NCBI RefSeq assembly: GCF_012849215.1
Contig: NZ_CP051682.1
Coordinates: 744,001 to 808,000 of the forward strand
Length of the DNA stretch: 64,000 bases
Reading direction: 5' to 3'
Source of the DNA: Mucilaginibacter robiniae
GTDB taxonomy: Bacteria; Bacteroidota; Bacteroidia; Sphingobacteriales; Sphingobacteriaceae
Each line of letters starts with the position of its first letter. Within the stretch, counting starts at the first letter, position 1. The translations under genes and the position numbers were made by a program. Below, in pieces: positions 34,232 through 44,081 of the stretch. Below the pieces are notes generated by a model. The model saw nothing but the letters and a program-made list of their open reading frames with translations, searched no databases and was not told the DNA's origin.

Positions 34232-35797
34232 ATGAATAAAAATTTAACAATAACTATATCCTGTTTATTAATACTACTTACTAACTGCTTACAGGCACAG
34301 CAACTACTCAGCACAGCTATGCACGAAAAGTTTGCTGTTCGGATGGTAGCTAACCAGCTAAGTGACCCGTGGGAGATCATTTTAGGTCCCGACCAGCAGC
34401 TGTGGGTTACTGAAGCACATGGCTACAAGGTAAGCCGCATTAATCCAACCAGTGGAGCAAAAGAGGTTTTGCTGGATATTAGCCATGATCGAAATTTCCC
34501 GCGCTATGATAAACTGCCTAAATCTGCAACCGGTGGTAAGCCTTGGCCGCAGGGTGGTTTAATGGGTATGGCCCTGCACCCACGATTGCTTAGTGGCAAA
34601 CCTTATGTATATTTATCATATCTCTATTACTTTGCCGGAGCAGATAGCACTGGTTCGGGCTGTAAATTGAATACAGGCGGCTGTTATTTTAAAACCAAAA
34701 TTGTACGCTATACCTATCATGCGCAGGCGCACCGCTTATCTGAGCCAGTCACCTTATGTGATACTATTCCAGGCAGCAGTGACCATAATGGCGGCAGACT
34801 GTTAATTGCACCGGTTAAGGGTAAAAGTTATTTGTTTTATAGCATAGGCGATATGGGCGCCGGGCAGTTTGGTAATGGTGGCCGCCCCAATCATGCTCAG
34901 CAAACGCAAGTTTACGAAGGCAAGATTTTACGCTTTAATACCGAGCCAGATCAGGATGCAAAAACCTTCGACCGATGGATACCGAATGATAATCCTTTTA
35001 ATAGTAGCCGGCAAAATGCGGTATGGAGCTATGGGCACCGTAACCCGCAAGGTTTAACTTATGCCGTAATTAATGGTGTTGGACGTATTTATTCATCTGA
35101 ACATGGCCCCTACTCTGATGACGAAATTAATATTATTGAAAAAGGTAAGAACTACGGGCACCCATTAATTATTGGTTATGCAGATGATAATTATAATGGC
35201 TTAGCTGCCAGTGTATCTGACAATGCAAAATTGCCTGGTCGTTGGCACACGACCTATCCTACTATTGGTAGTGAAACGGAGAACGCTCAGCGCATTGGTT
35301 CAGCTAATTATCGTAATCCTATCAAAACGCTATACCCGAATAGCCATGAGTTTTTAGTAAACCTGTTCAATAAAATAAGCAGCGGCAGCCATGATGGTAC
35401 AGAATGGCCTTCAGAAGCCCCCAGCAGTATTGCGGTTTATACTTCGGCAGCCATACCAGGCTGGCAAAACTCAGTACTACTGCCTACATTAAAGGGCGGC
35501 AAATTGGTTAGGTTGAAGCTTAATGCTGCCGGGAACCAAATTGTTAGTGATACCCTGAACTATTTTAAAGGCAATGTACGATACCGGGATGTAGAAATCT
35601 CGCCAGATGGTAAGAAAATTTACTTAGCGCTTGATAGTGGTGCTGTTAGTTCCGGCCCATCGGCTGAAGACCCACATCAAACTAGTTATCGGGGCTGTAT
35701 ATTGGAATTCAGCTATTTAGGACAGGATAATGATTCTAATTCAAACCATCCACAAAAACCATCAGGCGAAATGCGCAATCCTGAACGGGAGGAATAG
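34232..35797 (+). CDS. PQQ-dependent sugar dehydrogenase (GdhB/YliI-like)
   Basis: ATG 34232 gives a signal peptide (MNKNLTITISCLLILLTNCLQAQ) and a 521-residue protein; the frame from 34193 would add 13 residues. The six-bladed propeller of soluble aldose sugar dehydrogenases is indicated by SSDHNGGRLLI (catalytic-type His), WSYGHRNPQGL, SSEHGPYSDDEINII and the repeated ISPDGKKIYLA near the end. It probably oxidises aldoses in the periplasm using PQQ. Many homologues in Bacteroidota lack proven PQQ use. Confidence 0.9.
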   Translation: MNKNLTITISCLLILLTNCLQAQQLLSTAMHEKFAVRMVANQLSDPWEIILGPDQQLWVTEAHGYKVSRINPTSGAKEVLLDISHDRNFPRYDKLPKSATGGKPWPQGGLMGMALHPRLLSGKPYVYLSYLYYFAGADSTGSGCKLNTGGCYFKTKIVRYTYHAQAHRLSEPVTLCDTIPGSSDHNGGRLLIAPVKGKSYLFYSIGDMGAGQFGNGGRPNHAQQTQVYEGKILRFNTEPDQDAKTFDRWIPNDNPFNSSRQNAVWSYGHRNPQGLTYAVINGVGRIYSSEHGPYSDDEINIIEKGKNYGHPLIIGYADDNYNGLAASVSDNAKLPGRWHTTYPTIGSETENAQRIGSANYRNPIKTLYPNSHEFLVNLFNKISSGSHDGTEWPSEAPSSIAVYTSAAIPGWQNSVLLPTLKGGKLVRLKLNAAGNQIVSDTLNYFKGNVRYRDVEISPDGKKIYLALDSGAVSSGPSAEDPHQTSYRGCILEFSYLGQDNDSNSNHPQKPSGEMRNPEREE

Positions 35798-35931
35798 CAA
35801 TAGTTATTAAGTAACTTAATTTTATCAGCATAGTTAAAAATATTTAATGGTCACCTGAAGTAATGGTATAGGTATTGCTTAGATATGTCGGATATAATTA
35901 ACTACTTATGATACGAGATAATACTTTAACA

Positions 35932-37455
35932 ATGAAGAACCGCTTTATGGCCCTAACGTTGGCTATATGCGCCTTGTTCATCATTACTTTTGAAAGCTGT
36001 AAGAAAAAGCGGACCGATGTTGGGCAAAACCTTTATAATTTAAGCCACAACAAGGCTTTTAATAAAGTTACACCAGAAGGCTTTAGCACGGCATTACAAC
36101 AAGCCTTAACTGAGCAAAAATCAAAACTGAGCAACCCTAGCCTAATTAGCGGCTATTATGCCCAAAATGAATATGACCCTTCTTTAGTACTTGATCACCT
36201 GAAAGATAATCAGTTAAAAAGCATGGCCATCTATCTGCAACGTTCTGGCGAACATGGCTTGGATCCGAAAATGTTTCAGGCAGCGCAGATTAATGAACTA
36301 GTTAATAAATTGTATGATAAAAAGGGTATTAAAACTACCGACGAAGCTTACCAGACTGTAGCTAAGCTGGAAGTTATGCTGTCCAATTCTTTAATCAATT
36401 ACTCTAATACTTTGCAGTATGGCGTAGTAAGCCCACGTAAAATTTACGCACGTTATTTTACAGAAACTAAACGTCCGGACAGTGCATCCATGTTGCGGGT
36501 ATTTACTACCAATAACTTAAAAACATATTTGGATAGTATTCAGCCTAAAAGCCCGGCTTACTTGGCTTTACAAAAAGCTTTGAAAAACGGCGTACAAGTA
36601 CCAGGCATGACACCTGAAGAAGCTGACCGTACGTTGAAAGTGAACCTGGAGCGTTTACGTTGGAAAAACAAGCCATCTCAAAATGAATATGTACTTGTAA
36701 ACATTCCTGATTACCGCTTGGATGTAATGAATGATGGTAAATCTGTTTTAAACATGAAGGTTTGCGTGGGCGAAGGTCGCAATGTTGATCGTTCTAACAC
36801 GCTGGTTGAATATGATGAAAGTGATAAAGTGGACCGTCCGTTTTCGCGCGAAACACCGCAGCTGAATAGTGTAATTTATGCTGTACAGGTGAATCCAGTT
36901 TGGAACATTCCGCAAAGTATTGCTAACAAAGAAATCATTAAAGCTGCGCAAGATGATCCTTATTACTTGTCGAACAAAAACATTGATGTTTATAAAAACG
37001 GTAAAAAAATTGAAGATCCGGAAACTATCAACTGGGCCGATGCTGTAGATAACAGTGCATACGCATTTAAACAGCGCCCGGGTGATGATAATGCCTTAGG
37101 TAAAATCAAGTTTTTATTTAAAAACTCAAGCAGCGTTTATTTACACGATACACCAGCTAAAGCCGCTTTTGGTAAAAATATGCGTGCAGTAAGCCATGGC
37201 TGTGTACGTTTGGAAAAACCATTAGACTTGGCCCATGCCATATTTGGCGACAGTGATAAGTATCAGACTATTTCTAATGATATGAATGCAGATAATCCTG
37301 ATCCAACAAATTTATCAACCCCTAAAAAGATGCCGGTGTATATTACTTATATTACCTGCTGGCCTGATGAAGCTGGAACGCTGCAATTCAGACCCGACGT
37401 TTATGGGTTAGATGTAGTGTTGTTTGCACATTTAAACAAATACCTGACTGCTTAA
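35932..37455 (+). CDS. L,D-transpeptidase (YcbB/LdtD-like) lipoprotein
   Basis: From ATG 35932 a 507-residue protein with a signal and lipobox-like ITFESCKKK. Residues about 40-260 form the scaffold domain found in long L,D-transpeptidases; the YkuD catalytic domain follows from about 265 (EYVLVNIPDYRLDVMNDGK) to the active site SHGCVRLEKP with Cys424 and a preceding His. Such enzymes make 3-3 crosslinks in peptidoglycan. It converges on another L,D-transpeptidase gene, with a shared terminator in between. Confidence 0.92.
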   Translation: MKNRFMALTLAICALFIITFESCKKKRTDVGQNLYNLSHNKAFNKVTPEGFSTALQQALTEQKSKLSNPSLISGYYAQNEYDPSLVLDHLKDNQLKSMAIYLQRSGEHGLDPKMFQAAQINELVNKLYDKKGIKTTDEAYQTVAKLEVMLSNSLINYSNTLQYGVVSPRKIYARYFTETKRPDSASMLRVFTTNNLKTYLDSIQPKSPAYLALQKALKNGVQVPGMTPEEADRTLKVNLERLRWKNKPSQNEYVLVNIPDYRLDVMNDGKSVLNMKVCVGEGRNVDRSNTLVEYDESDKVDRPFSRETPQLNSVIYAVQVNPVWNIPQSIANKEIIKAAQDDPYYLSNKNIDVYKNGKKIEDPETINWADAVDNSAYAFKQRPGDDNALGKIKFLFKNSSSVYLHDTPAKAAFGKNMRAVSHGCVRLEKPLDLAHAIFGDSDKYQTISNDMNADNPDPTNLSTPKKMPVYITYITCWPDEAGTLQFRPDVYGLDVVLFAHLNKYLTA

Positions 37456-37487
37456 TAAACCCGAGCAAGCGTCGTATGTAGGCACAT

Positions 37488-37528
37488 AAAAAAAGAGCCT
37501 GATTGATAATCAATCAGGCTCTTTTTTT
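37488..37528. terminator. Bidirectional terminator between two transpeptidase genes
   Basis: AGAGCCTGATTG and CAATCAGGCTCT surround a five-base loop, with seven A before and seven T after. A textbook bidirectional terminator for the convergent genes. Confidence 0.95.
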
Positions 37529-37546
37529 ATAGAGATAATATTAAAA

Positions 37547-38359
37547 CTACATTACTGCTTTTGATACCTGAGTTAAAGACTCATTTACCGGTGAAGCAAA
37601 CTGAGCCATAAAATTGTCGTTCAGATATTTTGAATTATAAGCATTGTTATTAGCATGAATGTACAACATATTTTTGCCTTTAATGAGGTCAATAATTTGG
37701 TTGGACACTTCAGGAGATACAGCAGGGCAACCAAAGCTACGGCCTAATCTACCTATTTGATTGATAGTACTTTGGCAAACGTATGCAGCTGAGTGTAAAA
37801 CGATGGCACGTGAACGAGCATTGCTGTTAAAACCTTTATCCATACCATCCAAGTGTAATGAACGGCCATGTTTACCCATGTAAACATCATCAGTTACGTA
37901 AAAGCCTAAGCTGCTTTCATGTGAATCGGCATTGTTAGAAAAACGGTTGGCAAACAAATCACCACTACCTTGACCGTGAGCTACCCAGGTATTTAATACC
38001 AATTGGCGTTTTAGCACATCCACAATCCACATACGTTTAGAAGAACTTGATTTGTCAAAATCAACAATGGTAATAACACTGCTATTATCAGCTAACTTGT
38101 TTTCACCTTTCAAGTTATAATAACCAGTAAGCGCTTTTTGAAAAACAGTGTAATCTAAACCTGAAGTAGCTAAGTCAGCAGCTTTATAGATATCGTTCAC
38201 ATAGGTAACGAAAGCTGTAGTAGCGGTTAATTTCTTCATGCTCAGCTTAGCAGATGCAGCAGCCGAAACTGACTTGTGTGCTGTAGCTGTTCTCCAACTG
38301 GTAATTACAACAGTCAGAATTAAAAGTATACTTGCAGACCACCAAAAACTTCTTCTCAT
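37547..38359 (-). CDS. Murein L,D-transpeptidase-type protein (short)
   Basis: A 270-residue protein with an N-terminal membrane anchor or signal (residues 8-25) and one catalytic domain of the murein L,D-transpeptidase family. VLHSAAYVC gives the conserved His, and GRLGRSFGCPAVSPE the catalytic Cys211. It lacks the scaffold domain of the neighbour at 35932, so the two are not recent duplicates. Role in crosslinking or in attaching proteins to peptidoglycan is inferred. Confidence 0.88.
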   Translation of the reverse strand: MRRSFWWSASILLILTVVITSWRTATAHKSVSAAASAKLSMKKLTATTAFVTYVNDIYKAADLATSGLDYTVFQKALTGYYNLKGENKLADNSSVITIVDFDKSSSSKRMWIVDVLKRQLVLNTWVAHGQGSGDLFANRFSNNADSHESSLGFYVTDDVYMGKHGRSLHLDGMDKGFNSNARSRAIVLHSAAYVCQSTINQIGRLGRSFGCPAVSPEVSNQIIDLIKGKNMLYIHANNNAYNSKYLNDNFMAQFASPVNESLTQVSKAVM

Positions 38360-38622
38360 ATAATGTTGATTAGTTTAAACTAGTTAGTAAGTAAAAGGTA
38401 TACTCAAATAATTTCGGGAAGATTTATAAGCGATTTTGTATTACAAATATAATCAGGTTTTATTAATATACAAGTCATACAAGTATCATTAATTAACCTA
38501 TGGTTAAGCCTATAAACTTATTGATCCTTTTCTTACTTTACAGCTTCATACGTATATATAAGCAACATGTTGCTTATATATTGGGTAATCAGGCTTAAAT
38601 ATCAACTATTATATAGCATAAA

Positions 38623-38652
38623 AAAAGCCGGAAATTTAAGGTTCCGGCTTTT
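38623..38652. terminator. Terminator after ferritin
   Basis: AAAAGCCGGAA (38623-38633) and TTCCGGCTTTT (38642-38652) form a perfect stem with an 8-base loop; it lies 7 bases beyond the ferritin stop on the minus strand and works in both directions. Confidence 0.88.
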
Positions 38653-38658
38653 GAATTT

Positions 38659-39198
38659 TTATTCGCCTGCGGTTTCGCTATCGTATTTAATCTTATTAAC
38701 GTGCTTGTCAATTTCCCAGCGGCCGGTGCCTTCTTCGCCAATCACCTCAAACAACTCCAGCGCACGTCGTGCTTTGTACTCTTCTTCGCGTTGTTCTTTC
38801 ATGAACCAATTCAGGAATTCAAAAGTGACAAAGTCCTGCTCACGCATACAAGCCGCAGCAATGTTTTTGAATGATTGGGTAATGGCTACTTCCTGCTCCA
38901 AAGCATCTTCAAATACTTCACGGAAGGAGTTAAATTCTTGTTTAATATTATTGATTTCAGGTGATATTGCTGTACCACCCATATCTAATACATATTTGTA
39001 TAGCTTCAGTTGATGATAACGTTCTTCATCCGATTGTTTGAAAAAGTATTCTGACGAGTAATCAAATCCATTACGGTTGCACCACGAAGCCATAGCCAGG
39101 TACAGTGATGATGAATGAGCTTCTTTTTTAATCTGTTGGTTTAAAAGTGACTCTATATCTTCCGATAGCAGACATTTGATGCGCATTATATCTTTCAT
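38659..39198 (-). CDS. Ferritin (FtnA-type)
   Basis: Iron-storage ferritin, 179 residues, forming a 24-mer cage in the cytosol. Ferroxidase ligands are visible with the FtnA spacing: Glu26 in KKEAHSSSLYLAMASWC, Glu59 and His62 in DEERYHQ, and later Glu residues in EQEVAITQ and KEQREEEY. Met5 is an alternative start (39186). A perfect 12-bp inverted repeat sits 15-44 bases upstream, a likely control site. Regulation by iron or redox is inferred from the role. Confidence 0.95.
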   Translation of the reverse strand: MKDIMRIKCLLSEDIESLLNQQIKKEAHSSSLYLAMASWCNRNGFDYSSEYFFKQSDEERYHQLKLYKYVLDMGGTAISPEINNIKQEFNSFREVFEDALEQEVAITQSFKNIAAACMREQDFVTFEFLNWFMKEQREEEYKARRALELFEVIGEEGTGRWEIDKHVNKIKYDSETAGE

Positions 39199-39212
39199 AA
39201 TGTATAATTCTA

Positions 39213-39242
39213 ATTATTGTACAAAATATCTTGTACAATAAT
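39213..39242. promoter_or_regulatory. Perfect 12-bp inverted repeat upstream of ferritin
   Basis: ATTATTGTACAA (39213-39224), AATATC spacer, TTGTACAATAAT (39231-39242). The arms are exact complements. The position, 15 to 44 bases upstream of the ferritin start, fits an operator over the promoter or a 5' leader hairpin. It does not match the classical Fur box or a DtxR-type site. Confidence 0.75.
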
Positions 39243-39324
39243 AGTGCTACTTATATAAACTATGAAAAATAAGCGTAATATGAAATAAATCTAATTAAGC
39301 TATGTGGCGGTAATGTTTAGTAAA

Positions 39325-39714
39325 TTAAACAACCGTACGGTACAATCGGTCGTGAATAATCTGGTTAAGCTCCAGCATAGCAAATGTACCCTCCAGCAGT
39401 TGTTTTAGCGAAATGATTTGCAATAGATTAAGCAAATAACAATGGTTGCAGGCACAAATAAATACCAGTTCAATTTCGGGCGATTTACTGGTATCCAGTA
39501 ACAATTGCTCTATATCTACCCGGTAAATTGACTTTTTTAACTTTAACAAGCTACGGTAATCAAACCGAACCAGCTTGCCTGCAAAATCAATATACCAACA
39601 TCCTTCACGATCGCTTTGGTAAACAGCACCGCATGGCGTACTGAACACCTCAGTATATGTATAAGTAGAACTAATTGCCAATTTCGCCGCAGCCATCACC
39701 GACAAATTTAACAC
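39325..39714 (-). CDS. Small hypothetical protein with Cys cluster
   Basis: A 129-residue protein without signal peptide; Met7 (39696) is an alternative start. It has cysteines at 28, 39, 87, 89 and 92, the last three in FICACNHCYLL, which could bind a metal. It resembles small Bacteroidota proteins of the DUF6686 kind, but I am not certain. It lies upstream of ferritin on the same strand with about 125 bases between, including the ferritin inverted repeat. Confidence 0.6.
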   Translation of the reverse strand: MLNLSVMAAAKLAISSTYTYTEVFSTPCGAVYQSDREGCWYIDFAGKLVRFDYRSLLKLKKSIYRVDIEQLLLDTSKSPEIELVFICACNHCYLLNLLQIISLKQLLEGTFAMLELNQIIHDRLYRTVV

Positions 39715-39961
39715 TATTTAGAAGTAGTCCAAATAAATTAGGAAATTTTATGGATGTATCGTTACACAATATATAGCATGTTATCCTGTTATGCTGGGAC
39801 ATGCACCAGTAAGTTAGATGTTTGTGCAGGGAAGTACCTATCTCGTAATTTTAATACACGTTTTTCAATCTGCCTGGTAGCAATATGCTCAAACTTACAG
39901 ATACACTCATATAAATTATCGTATAACTGTAAGCACATTTTTTCAGCTGTTAACAGCACTG

Positions 39962-40966
39962 CTAACTATCAGTATTATGTTTTAAAACATAGCGGCCTTT
40001 AGCTTTGCCCTGGTAAATAGCGTCCAACTTTTCGGGTAACTGCGTTAATGATATTTCCTGAATCAAAGCATGCAGATTGGCAGGTTTCCAATCAGTAGCC
40101 AATTGTTGCCACAAGTACTGGCGTAGCTGCATAGGTGCCTGTACGGAATCAATACCAACCAGGCTAACTCCCCTGAGTATAAATGGGAATATACTGGTAT
40201 TTAAATCGGCCGAAGCTACCATACCGCAGCAGGTAACTGTTCCGCCATAGTGCGTAGCCTTTAACATAGCCGACAGGATAGCACCGCCAACAGTATCGAT
40301 ACCAGCTGCAAATGCAGGGGTAGTTAAAGGTTTGCTGTTGTAACGCTGCGTAAACGATTCGCGGGTAATAACGCTTTGCGCACCCAAGGTATCTATTAAA
40401 AACCCATCTTCCTCTTTGCCTGATACTGCAGTAACATCAAAACCCAGCTTTGCTAAAATAGCAACAGCCATACTACCTACTCCACCCGTTGCACCGCTTA
40501 CCGCCACTTTGCCTGTAGCTGGTACCAACCTTGCTTTTAACAAGGCCTGTACCGATAAAGCAGCGGTAAGGCCAGCTGTACCAAAGCACATAGCTTCCTG
40601 CATAGATAAGCCGTCGGGCAAGGCAACTGCCCAACTAGCTGGTATGCTAATGTATTCGCCGAAACCACCCCAGGTATTCATGCCCAAGTCAAACCCGGTA
40701 ACTAACACCTCTGTATCTACAGCAAACTCCGGCACTTTTGATTGTACAATTACACCAGCCGCATCAATACCCGGCACATGCGGGTATTTCTTGGTAACAC
40801 CTTTATTGCCTGTGGCCGATAAGGCGTCTTTAAAGTTAATGGAAGAGTACTTAACCCGAATCAGCAAATCATTATCAGGTAACTGATTGGTATTTACTTG
40901 CTTGATTTCTTTCACATACATGCCATCCTGTTCAGTAATCAGCAAGGCATTAAATAACTGTTCCAT
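39962..40966 (-). CDS. YhdH/YhfP (AcuI-type) zinc-less quinone oxidoreductase
   Basis: A 334-residue medium-chain dehydrogenase/reductase of the YhdH/YhfP family, close to acrylyl-CoA reductase AcuI. The N-terminal lobe has YSSINFKDALSATGNKGVTKKYPHVPGIDAAG, typical of the family, and the Rossmann motif is SGATGGVGSMAVAILAKLG. No zinc-binding residues are seen, as expected. Probably an NADPH-dependent enoyl or quinone reductase in the cytosol. Single gene with its own terminator region. Confidence 0.92.
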   Translation of the reverse strand: MEQLFNALLITEQDGMYVKEIKQVNTNQLPDNDLLIRVKYSSINFKDALSATGNKGVTKKYPHVPGIDAAGVIVQSKVPEFAVDTEVLVTGFDLGMNTWGGFGEYISIPASWAVALPDGLSMQEAMCFGTAGLTAALSVQALLKARLVPATGKVAVSGATGGVGSMAVAILAKLGFDVTAVSGKEEDGFLIDTLGAQSVITRESFTQRYNSKPLTTPAFAAGIDTVGGAILSAMLKATHYGGTVTCCGMVASADLNTSIFPFILRGVSLVGIDSVQAPMQLRQYLWQQLATDWKPANLHALIQEISLTQLPEKLDAIYQGKAKGRYVLKHNTDS

Positions 40967-41030
40967 AGATAAGTTTTAGTAAAGGTGCGATAATACACAG
41001 GTAAAAGCAAGGCACTAATGGCTTTAACTA

Positions 41031-41064
41031 AAAAGGGAGCTGTCCGTAGGCAGCTCCCTTTTTT
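41031..41064. terminator. Terminator between clpB and the reductase gene
   Basis: AAAAGGGAGCTG (41031-41042) and CAGCTCCCTTTT (41051-41062) form a perfect 12-bp stem followed by more T. It lies just downstream of clpB on the minus strand and reads both ways. Confidence 0.88.
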
Positions 41065-41106
41065 AACACCAGTATTAATAATTCGGTTAAGAAAATTTTC
41101 AGAAGA

Positions 41107-43698
41107 TTATTCGTTTAAGAACACGAATTGGTTATCAAATATATCCAGCTTGATGTGGGTATCTTTATCCACTTTACCGGCCAGAATCTGTTTAGACAAC
41201 TCATTCAGAATTTTCTTTTGAATAACTCTTTTCAGCGGACGAGCACCAAACTGCGGGTCGTAACCTAACTGAGCCAGCCAATCTAAAGCTTCGGCCGATG
41301 CATCCATGTGGATACCCATTTCGCTTAAGGTGCTTTGTAAGCCTCTAAACTGTAGCTTCACAATATCATTGATTTCATCACGGCCCAGCGGAGTAAACAT
41401 GATGATTTCATCAATACGGTTCAAAAACTCCGGACGTATGGTTTGTTTCAGCAAATCAAACAACTGGCTTTTGGTTTTGGCAATCACTTCTTCTTTATCG
41501 TACTCATCATAATTCTGGAAGTTTTCCTGAATTAGATGCGAGCCGATGTTTGAGGTCATGATTACTATAGTATTCTTGAAGTTTACCACCCGACCTTTGT
41601 TATCCGTTAAGCGGCCATCATCCAGCACTTGTAATAAGATATTAAACACATCCGGGTGAGCTTTTTCAATCTCATCCAGCAAAATTACACTGTAAGGTTT
41701 ACGACGCACAGCTTCGGTCAGTTGACCGCCTTCATCATAGCCTACGTAGCCCGGAGGCGCACCAATTAACCGGCTTACGGCATGGCGCTCCTGATACTCT
41801 GACATATCAATACGTACCATTGATTGTTCATCATTGAACAGAAACTCGGCCAAGGCTTTAGCTAACTCAGTTTTACCAACACCGGTAGTTCCCAAGAAAA
41901 TGAACGATCCAATTGGTCTGCGTTTATCCTGCAAGCCCGCACGACTACGACGTATCGCATCACTAATCGCCTCAATAGCTTCTTCCTGACCAGCTACACG
42001 TTTATGTAGTTCCTCTTCCAGATGCAGCAACTTCTCGCGCTCGCTCTGAATCATTTTACTTACCGGAACACCTGTCCAGCGTGATACCACACCGGCAATA
42101 TCATCAGCAGTAACTTCTTCTTTCAGCATCCGGCTGTCGGTCTGGTTAGTCTTTAAAGCATCTTTCAGTTTCTCTACTTCCTCCTGTGCTTCACGGATGC
42201 GGCCGTAGCGCAATTCGGCTACTTTGCCATAATCACCAGCACGTTCGGCTTGTTCAGCTTCCAGTTTGTAGGCTTCAATAGCTTCAATTTTCAGGTTAAT
42301 GCCATCTACCAAATCTTTTTCGCTTTGCCATTTAGCCCGCAACGAGTCGCGCTCGGCAGACAGGTTAGCAATTTCCTCGCTCAGGTCTTGCACCTTACGT
42401 TCATCGTTTTCGCGTTTGATAGCTTCGCGCTCAATTTCCAGCTGCATAATGCGGCGTTCCAACTCATCCACCGCTTCGGGCACCGAATTCATTTCTAAAC
42501 GCAGTTTAGAAGCAGCCTCGTCCATTAAGTCAATAGCTTTGTCAGGTAAAAAGCGGTCGGCAATGTAACGTTGCGACATTTCAACCGAAGCAATTATAGC
42601 TTCATCTTTGATGCGAACTTTGTGGTGAGCCTCGTAACGTTCTTTCAAACCACGTAATATCGATATCGCATCAGCAGCGTCTGGCTCTTCCACCATTACG
42701 CGTTGAAAACGGCGCTCTAACGCTTTATCTTTTTCAATATACTTCTGATACTCATTCAAGGTAGTAGCACCAATAGCTCTCAATTCGCCACGGGCTAGGG
42801 CTGGTTTCAGAATATTGGCAGCATCCATAGCGCCTTCTCCCCCACCTGCACCTACCAGGGTATGTATCTCGTCAATAAACAAGATGATTTCGCCATCACT
42901 TTTAATCACCTCGTTTACTACGGCTTTTAAGCGCTCTTCAAACTCACCTTTGTATTTGGCACCGGCAACCAGCGCCCCCATATCCAACGAGTACACGGTT
43001 TTGGTTTTCAAGTTTTCGGGCGCATCGCCTTTAATAATTCGGAAGGCAATACCTTCAGCAATAGCAGTTTTACCTACACCAGGCTCACCTACTAGTACCG
43101 GGTTGTTTTTAGTACGACGTGACAAAATTTGTATTACCCGACGTATTTCTTCGTCACGACCAATTACCGGATCTAACTTACCTGACTCAGCATATTCATT
43201 CAGGTTACGAGCATATTTGTTTAAAGCATTATATGTAGCTTCAGCATTTTGGCCAGTTACTTTGCTATCGCCACGCAAGCTTATAATAGCCGTTTTTAAA
43301 TCTTTTTCAGTAACGCCATAATCTTTCAGGGCACTACTGGTTTTATCATTAACAGAAAGTATCCCGAGCAAAATGTGCTCTACTGATACAAACTCGTCTT
43401 TAAATTCTTTTAAATAGCTCTGTGCTTTCTGCAAAGCACTATTAGTGTTTGATGATAAATAAACATTACTGCCACTTACCTTCGGGAATGAAGCAATTTG
43501 CTCATCCAAAGTAGTATGTAAGCGGCTGATGTTTACATTCAGTTTTTTCAGCAAATAGCTGATGATGTTTTCATCAACCAGTAACAAACCTTTCAGCAAA
43601 TGAGCATTCTCAATAGCCTGCTGCTGATTACCGGTTGCAATTTCAGAAGCCTTTTGCACGGCTTCCTGTGCTTTGATGGTAAAGTTGTTAAAATTCAT
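41107..43698 (-). CDS. clpB: ATP-dependent chaperone ClpB
   Basis: An 863-residue Hsp100 disaggregase, full length. The N-domain (1-150) is followed by AAA+ 1 with Walker A GEPGVGKT (204-211), the coiled-coil middle domain (rich in Glu and Arg, about 400-525) and AAA+ 2 with GTTGVGKT and the RIDMSEY and GAPPGYVGYDEGG loops. It works with DnaK to resolubilise aggregates. No CIRCE or other heat-shock element was recognised in its 5' region. The gene stands alone. Confidence 0.98.
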   Translation of the reverse strand: MNFNNFTIKAQEAVQKASEIATGNQQQAIENAHLLKGLLLVDENIISYLLKKLNVNISRLHTTLDEQIASFPKVSGSNVYLSSNTNSALQKAQSYLKEFKDEFVSVEHILLGILSVNDKTSSALKDYGVTEKDLKTAIISLRGDSKVTGQNAEATYNALNKYARNLNEYAESGKLDPVIGRDEEIRRVIQILSRRTKNNPVLVGEPGVGKTAIAEGIAFRIIKGDAPENLKTKTVYSLDMGALVAGAKYKGEFEERLKAVVNEVIKSDGEIILFIDEIHTLVGAGGGEGAMDAANILKPALARGELRAIGATTLNEYQKYIEKDKALERRFQRVMVEEPDAADAISILRGLKERYEAHHKVRIKDEAIIASVEMSQRYIADRFLPDKAIDLMDEAASKLRLEMNSVPEAVDELERRIMQLEIEREAIKRENDERKVQDLSEEIANLSAERDSLRAKWQSEKDLVDGINLKIEAIEAYKLEAEQAERAGDYGKVAELRYGRIREAQEEVEKLKDALKTNQTDSRMLKEEVTADDIAGVVSRWTGVPVSKMIQSEREKLLHLEEELHKRVAGQEEAIEAISDAIRRSRAGLQDKRRPIGSFIFLGTTGVGKTELAKALAEFLFNDEQSMVRIDMSEYQERHAVSRLIGAPPGYVGYDEGGQLTEAVRRKPYSVILLDEIEKAHPDVFNILLQVLDDGRLTDNKGRVVNFKNTIVIMTSNIGSHLIQENFQNYDEYDKEEVIAKTKSQLFDLLKQTIRPEFLNRIDEIIMFTPLGRDEINDIVKLQFRGLQSTLSEMGIHMDASAEALDWLAQLGYDPQFGARPLKRVIQKKILNELSKQILAGKVDKDTHIKLDIFDNQFVFLNE

Positions 43699-43874
43699 GG
43701 TACACTATACTATTCAAATTATTTGCCACAACTGCTTTAATGAAAAAAAGTCAGGCAAAAACAAAGTTCACAGCCATTTTGACAACATATCCGAACCACT
43801 ATAGTCAGCTTATGAAATATAAAAAACAATATGGCTTAGTTAAGCGTAGAAACAATATCTACCCTTATGAAACC

Positions 43875-43964
43875 ATGAAAAAGATATTTACAGGCTTGTT
43901 ATCATTATTAGTGCTGATATTTTTCATATTAACTTATATCTTCACTATTAAAGATGTTAATTAG
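43875..43964 (+). CDS. Tiny single-span membrane peptide A (29 aa)
   Basis: ATG 43875 encodes 29 residues: MKKIF, a hydrophobic helix (residues 6-22), then FTIKD at 23-27 and VN. A longer in-frame ORF from 43740 would add a polar 45-residue stretch with no resemblance to anything, so I prefer the short form. A second short ORF at 45675 has MKK-F at 1-5 and FTIKD at exactly 23-27 as well, which argues that both are real, related genes. It lies 117 bases before the histidine kinase gene. Possible roles are membrane-embedded modulator or toxin-like peptide; none is demonstrated. Confidence 0.55.
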   Translation: MKKIFTGLLSLLVLIFFILTYIFTIKDVN

Positions 43965-44081
43965 AGTAAGTTATATAAGAACGTACTCTAATTAATCGAT
44001 TGATGATTAAAAATATTTATCTTATAACTTAGTTCAGGTTGTTAGAAAACCTATATTTTTGATACATCAAGTTAATAACTA

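Noticed and set aside
39754..40002. 82-codon ORF overlapping the 3' end of the AcuI-type gene
   Set aside because: No family resemblance, unusual composition with scattered Cys, and overlap with the end of a clear gene.
43740..43964. Longer version (74 codons) of the micro-peptide
   Set aside because: The extra 45 residues are polar, unlike the paralogue at 45675, and the shared MKK-F start sits at the inner ATG.
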